Source: Sanguinoderma infundibulare
Taxonomy: Eukaryota > Basidiomycota > Agaricomycetes > Polyporales > Polyporaceae
NCBI GenBank assembly: GCA_032821775.1
Contig: JAVLRN010000001.1
Location: 124,001-188,000, forward strand
DNA length: 64,000 nucleotides
Direction: 5' to 3'
Shown here: positions 59,516-64,000 of the stretch, in pieces
How positions within the stretch are numbered: the stretch's first letter is position 1
How the letters are laid out: each line of letters starts with the position of its first letter
The notes under the pieces: generated by a model
Databases searched by the model: none
What the model saw: the letters and a program-made list of their open reading frames with translations, nothing else
Told to the model about the DNA's origin: nothing
Program-made: the position numbers and the translations under genes

Positions 59516-60604
59516 TCAAGTGAGAGGTAAATGGTACTGTTTTGCCTCGGATGTATCGGAGCGTCTAGACCTCATCGAGATGCTCCCCGGATGGAGCCGT
59601 GTCGGCATCCCGACAACATCCCGATGTCGTCGGGATGCGCTTGTGCGACATCATGATGCATCCGTGATGGCGGTCCAGCATCCGACCACCCGGATGCATC
59701 GGGATGCATCCTGATTCGTTTTGGAAATTTCCGACATACGAAGACCTCAGCGGAAGCGGTCTGTCTTCCCGTTCCCGCTCCCACACGCCTCCCTAGGTTA
59801 ATTTGGGCACACAGGCGTCGAGACGATCTCGCATCTAAAGGAGAATAAGCGGATCACGATCATGTTCTGCGCGTTGGAGGGCGCGGCGCGCATCGTCAGG
59901 CTCTTCGGCACAGGCAGGGTGCATGAGTTCGGCACGCCCGAGTACGCCCAGCTCGTCCCGCCCGAGAGGCGTCTCTCGGGCTCGCGCGCCGCCATCGTCA
60001 TCGACGTCCACAAAGTCGGCTCCGTACGTCCCCTTCTCCCCTTCCCCCCTACTGTATCTCCCAGCACTGAGCAGAGCGTCCCACTGAAACCGCCGCACCT
60101 GCCGCCGGACAGTCGTGCGGGTACGCGGTCCCGATCTACACCTTCAAGTCGCACCGCACCGCGCTTTTCAACTGGTCCGAGAAGATGGAGGCCCTCGACG
60201 CGTCCTTTGCGCACGACCCGGCGTCCTGCCCATCCGAAGCGCTCACGCTCCCCCCCACAGACGTCCTGCGCGTGTATCCGAAGCGGAGCATGAAGGCGTG
60301 GTGGGTCGGCTGGAACCTGCGCTCGATCGACGGCCTGCCCGGGCTCGACTACGCGCATGTCGCGGATGTCGTGCCGCGCACGGGCGAGGAGGCGAGAGGA
60401 CGCCAGACGGGGGCGGAGGAGCCGCCGAGCGATGGGAGCGTGGTGATTTTGGGGAACCGGGTGCCGAAGGCGAATGCGGGCGTGTGGGAGAGGATGGGGT
60501 TGGTCGTGGGGAGTCGGGAGGAGGCGGCGAGGCTTCTGGCGGCATTCGCGGTCGGGGTTGCCGTCTCGGCGATTTATGCTGGCATGGTGAGGGCGGAGTG
60601 TTGA

Positions 60605-61100
60605 TTGGACGTTAACGCAAGCAGTACGTACCTACGGGCATTTATGATCTTGACGTTGACACGGCCGGACTACACTCGTTCGTCAATGAGTGCGCCGGTA
60701 TGCGTCTGCCAACCCAAGCATCGTATGGCATCATTCACGGTTCAGCGCTCCTACTCACATGTTTTCATGCCCATCAAGCCACCAAGAGAATCGGTGCGTC
60801 CATTCCTTACATCGGGGCTGTCATATTGGCTCACTCGTGTAAACTCATGCGTTGTTCCAGTGCATTTCTGACTGTTTTGCCTCTCTTGTGGGTGCTTTTC
60901 CGACTCATTGTCGCCGCCATACTCACAGGACTCGCTCCTCATGCCCCCAGCATATGGAACATGTTCATCAGGGCAATACGTACGGATTCCGGCATCCATT
61001 CTGGTGCCCACGTCGAATGTTCGGGATACCTGCAAGTTTTGTGGCACAGCCACTTATCTGGAACAAATCCACCGGCTCCGGCGACTGACGACTGCAGCAA
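60605..61100. other. Intergenic and leader of DOT1
   Basis: No gene supported. From about 61045 the sequence (AGCCACTTATCTGGAACAAA, then CGGCTCCGGCGACTGA) matches, inverted, the leader of the left-edge DOT1-like copy at about 653-720. The ~440 bp before it are not shared. Confidence 0.45.
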
Positions 61101-63548
61101 ATGACCTCATCGCCACCAACCACCAACCACCAACCACTACTCTTGACCCCAACCACGCTGATGAGCTCGACCTCCACGTCTTTCGCCCCCTCTGCCGACA
61201 GCTTCTTCTCTACCATGAAGTCCTCCCCCTCTGGTTCATCTACGCGCATTACCACGCGCGTCGTGGCCGTCCCCAGACCCCAACGTCCCCGCGCAGGCGC
61301 TCCGACCATCAAAGTGACTGCCCAGGACACGGCAGATTCGCGCGACGTCGACGCGTTATCTAAGCGCAAGCGCACCGACGTCCTCACTCAAAAAGCCGTC
61401 AAGAAACGGTGCGTCTCGCCACCCGAAGATGCGCCCACGAGGCCGCGGAGATACTGGATGGACGAGAACGGAAAGCCTGGTGCAGGTTTTCTCAGCTCAG
61501 AGGTTGTCGTGCAGGGCATCATGAACAGCTATAAATCATGTGAGTAACCTATTTTTACAATTTTCATGCCCTGTTCTCCCATTGTATGCTAGCACTCGCA
61601 TAGGCGAGTATATGTCGTTGGCGGTGGTTGCGAACTGTGGTTCGGCGGACGCGTCATGTCTACGAACATATATGGCGTCATTTTTCGAGCGACGAAGCAG
61701 TCGACTTTGTGTAATCTGTTTAATCTTGCCTAGTGCAGCACCGCGAGCTTCGCGAGTCCCGGTGGCATTGACCTTTGACTTGGAACACGCTCTCGACGAC
61801 ATTTGTTGGCGCCACTGCCTTTTTTGCATGTTCAACGCCTCGAAAGTCGCAAAGCGATGCCTATTGACGTATCTTGGAAAATGTTTTCAAGACTCGTGTG
61901 CCATCGTCGTTCTGTTCCAATCGTGTTCAGACGTAGTTGCATGATCCTTTGTTGTTGTTACTAACTAGCCTCCATCTAGTTTTTAAAAACCCAAACGACC
62001 CAGAAGATCAATCTTTCGAACCACACCCGACACACTACCCTGTGGTCTACCTGGAATACCCGAACACTGACGCACAAGAGAGGTACGCCCGACCTAAGTT
62101 ACTTGCCCACAAGTTTTAACGCATCCCTCAGATTCATCCTTTTGGCGCCAAAGGACAAAGACCATTATAATCCTAATCCCATCATGTGTCTTCAGAGCAC
62201 CCTCCATACTATTATTCAATGTGCGTTGTTTCCTGTCATCCCCCAGTATATGCGCTAAGCGCTCAAATTTAGATTATCTCACCCCCCTCCAAGCCTCTCT
62301 CTTTGGGACCCTGCCCAACTCATCGCTATCGTCGTCTGGCTCGTTCTCGTCGATTTCGGCCTTATCCATATCATCCGCTTCCTCCCTTTCCTCCATCCGT
62401 GCCTTGTCTTGCTATGCGAGGAAGGAGTCGCCCGACTCCCCACCGCGCGTGGACTACCTTCGTCTCTTGCGACGTGCCATCAAGACTGAAGACGGCCCAT
62501 TGTTTGTCAAGGTCATGAGCGCCATCAACGCGCTCCTGTCCCTCCTCAAATACCCTCCCCTTCACCCGGATCCATTCAAACCGCCCCAGCCCAACCGGCT
62601 GCGTTCCACGGTCAGGTCGTGGACACGTATTCCCAAAGACGTCGTGCACCGCATCGTGGAGGAGACATACCAACGTGCAGTTGGGCCGCACATCGACAAG
62701 CTCAGGCACTACAAGGCTTTCTCGTCCGAGGTTTACGGCGAGCTCAGACCAACCTTCGTCTCAGACCTGATCCAGACGACGGGCCTCACCGAGGAGTCGC
62801 TCTTCCTCGACCTCGGTTCTGGCGTGGGCAACGTCGTCCTCCAGGCGAGCTTGGAGACGGGCTGCAGGAGCTACGGGATCGAGATCATGCCAGAGCCAGC
62901 GAAGATCGCGCGGAGCCAGCTCGAGCAGTTCCGGGCAAGGTGCCGAATGTGAGGCGTGCGGATGGGCGAGGTCGAGCTCGAGGAGGGCGACATGCTCAGG
63001 TGCGAGAGGGTGAACGAGCTCGTGAGGACGGCCGACGTCGTCCTCGTCAACAACAAGGTGTTCCTCGAGCCGCGTAAGTGCCCGTGTTCCCAGCGTCCGT
63101 GCGGTCGATCTGTGTGGCTAATGGTCGCGGATCTGGATTTTGAACTGATACAGTGAACGAGGCGCTTCGGCAGAAGTTCCTGGACCTGAAGGAGGGCGCG
63201 ATCGTCGTCTCGCTCAAGTGTTTAATAGGCTCCGGCAGGTCCGCGGCCCGTGAGCGCAGCGCGTCGCCCGCGCTCAAGGAACGCAACGTACCTCTCTGTC
63301 TTTGTCTTCGTCTCCTCCCTCCCTTCTTTTCTACGCTTATTTTCGAGGTGCTGATGGCGTTGTTTTGCCAGCTCGACGCCATCGGCGAGCTCTTCACCGT
63401 CGCCGCGCATTCGTTCCGGCCCGGCAGCGTGTCTTGGGGCGGCGGGGGCGGGGAGTACTTCCTGCAGCGTATGAACCGCGAGGACTATCGCCGGCGGAAG
63501 GAGCGGTTCGAGAACTCGCGGGTGAGGGTGACCCGTTCGCGCAGGTGA
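61101..63548 (+). CDS. dot1: Dot1 histone H3-K79 methyltransferase with an in-frame stop in the catalytic domain
   Basis: Dot1 methylates H3K79 in nucleosomes using SAM. Exons: 61101-61539, 61980-62082, 62132-62220, 62273-63073, 63154-63287, 63372-63548, together 1743 nt (581 codons). The N-terminal exon is Ser/Thr-rich and basic (KAVKKRC). The catalytic domain has YGELRPTFVSDLIQTTGL, FLDLGSGVGNVVLQASLETG (SAM motif I), YGIEIMPEPAKIA, QLEQFRARCRM, GVRMGEVELEEGDML, DVVLVNNKVFLEP, LRQKFLDLKEGAIVVSLK and SVSWGGGGGEYFLQRMNRED. Codon 437 (62950-62952) is TGA where Dot1 relatives carry an aromatic residue between RCRM and GVRMGE; TGG is the likely parent. A 51-nt GT-AG segment, 62949-62999, would splice out the stop in frame but would remove the conserved GVRMGEVELEEGDML. 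Intron 1 is long (440 nt). Confidence 0.85.
62950..62952 (+). other. Premature TGA in DOT1 (or part of a cryptic intron)
   Basis: The reading frame is the same before (QLEQFRARCRM) and after (GVRMGEVELEEGDML). The change also creates a GTGAGG donor-like site at 62949. Confidence 0.7.
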
Positions 63549-64000
63549 CGGGGATGCAGTGCGTGCGACACCTTCAGGAGTCCTTTGAGTCCTACTCTTT
63601 GCTTCCGGTTGGACACTCGACGGACTAGGTTCTGGATTGTAGAATTCTGGACGCCCCATACGAGTTTTCAGACTGCTCATTCTCGCTTCTAGAGGCTGTG
63701 GACGTGAACGTCGCGTACATGTACGCGCTCGGGCTCGTGCTTAGATCTCTATCTTTGATAACGCCGTTGACGCTTTTTTCTCATCATCTTCATTTTCGCT
63801 GTGGATCGCCATCATGCTGTGAACGACGATACTGACTCCGCATTGTGCCTCCCCTCCTCCCCACTTGACTTGTGCTTTAGCGTTGCTCTCCACCCGCTAC
63901 GTCTCCATCTGTCGCAGCATACTGTATCTCCATACACATCCGCTCTTCCACACTTGCTATCGCGCTCGCTTCGCAGCTCGGCTCTCGAGAATCTCGATGA
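63549..64000. other. Downstream of DOT1, no supported gene
   Basis: About 450 bp. It holds a GTACATGTAC palindrome near 63715 and T-rich stretches. I see no exon or RNA gene I could support before the window ends. Confidence 0.4.

Larger units (their letters stand above)
56674..59736. mobile_element. 3.06-kb terminal-inverted-repeat element carrying a host-gene copy
   Basis: The left end reads TGTCGGAAATTTCCAAAT from 56675, and the right end is its inverted match TTTTGGAAATTTCCGACA to 59736. The TIRs are 17-18 bp. The flanks are TA (56672-56673) and TA (59737-59738), a target duplication inside a Tyr codon; TAA/TAC with one mismatch is an alternative 3-bp reading. Inside both ends, for about 150-200 bp, copies of GGATGC/GCATCC and CATCCGGATG/GGGATGCATCC are clustered in both orientations, like subterminal transposase-binding repeats. 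No transposase was found, so it is non-autonomous. A short Cys/His-like motif (MRECPYFHTYVNARGIWSHE, then RAC) near 57103 may be a transposase remnant. The cargo is an FHIP/RAI16-like pseudogene and a tRNA-derived fragment. The superfamily is unresolved. Confidence 0.8.
56507..60604 (+). pseudogene. PPOX-class protein, paralogue 2, split by a TIR element
   Basis: The 5' piece (56507-56673) encodes MGVFTNEIPDKLISWIQKQE, the block HVNVSPKGVRGSF and ends TRVW plus TA. The gene resumes at 59739 with the rest of the Tyr codon and EDLSGSG (to 59758). Then come exons 59815-60023 (VETISHLKENKRITIMF, RIVRLFGTGRVHEFG, AAIVIDVHKVGS) and 60113-60604 (SCGYAVPIYTFKSHR, to a hydrophobic C-terminus AAFAVGVAVSAIYAGMV). 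Leaving out the insert and one TA, the exons total 888 nt, exactly 296 codons, so the gene was intact when hit. As it stands, translation stops at TAA (56672-56674) after 55 residues, unless the insert is removed from the RNA. It is paralogous to the gene at 51813-52891. Confidence 0.85.

Noticed and set aside
62949..62999. 51-nt GT-AG segment as a normal DOT1 intron
   Set aside because: It would delete GVRMGEVELEEGDML, which reads as conserved Dot1 sequence in frame. A nonsense change is simpler, though the splice alternative is kept as a finding.

Overview
The window is nuclear DNA of a filamentous basidiomycete, most likely an Agaricomycete (inference). The genes are broken by many short GT-AG introns of about 50-75 nt. 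Predicted proteins are closest in style to mushroom-forming fungi: a basidiomycete-type HET protein, a Gid1/Vid30 with a long disordered N-terminus, and Isa1, Sec4, Dot1 and Arp5. No rRNA gene, intact tRNA or CRISPR array was seen.

Layout, left to right. (1) 1-652, minus: first coding exon of a DOT1-like gene that runs off the left edge. (2) 1051-2270, plus: an intact six-exon SEC4/YPT2-type Rab GTPase. (3) 2.5-41.5 kb: four head-to-tail copies of ARP5 (INO80-complex actin-related protein), all minus, separated by three copies of an ~8.5-kb spacer of decayed gene pieces. The core, 4575-38849, is a tandem array with an exact period of 11,889 bp (2.88 units). The units are identical wherever I compared them. 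(4) 41.4-48.5 kb: a repeat-rich stretch with an unrecognised acidic-protein gene candidate and a HET-domain protein. (5) 48.5-56 kb: GID1/VID30 (+), a PPOX-fold flavin protein (-) and ISA1 (+). (6) 56.5-60.6 kb: a second PPOX-fold paralogue split by a 3.06-kb terminal-inverted-repeat element. The element carries a decayed copy of an FHIP/RAI16-like host gene and a tRNA-derived fragment. (7) 61.1-63.5 kb, plus: a second DOT1, complete in exon structure but with an in-frame TGA at a conserved position of the catalytic domain.

ARP5. By hand splicing, the rightmost copy (D, 38342-41389) gives an uninterrupted 732-residue protein in ten exons. Copies A, B and C keep the same ten exons and splice sites, but share a 4-bp insertion just after the start codon that takes the ATG out of frame. 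B and C are recombinants: their left (3') parts match D, their right (5') parts match A, and the middle matches neither. This fits unequal crossing-over between direct ARP5 repeats plus gene conversion. A 184-bp foldback (MITE-like) element sits in the same ARP5 intron in all four copies.

No new multi-gene system such as a defence island or biosynthetic cluster is evident. The notable biology is genome dynamics: amplification of an INO80-subunit gene, host-gene capture by a TIR element, and paired, partly broken copies of DOT1 and the PPOX gene. Splice sites were placed by hand from frame continuity and family knowledge. No alignment or search was run.
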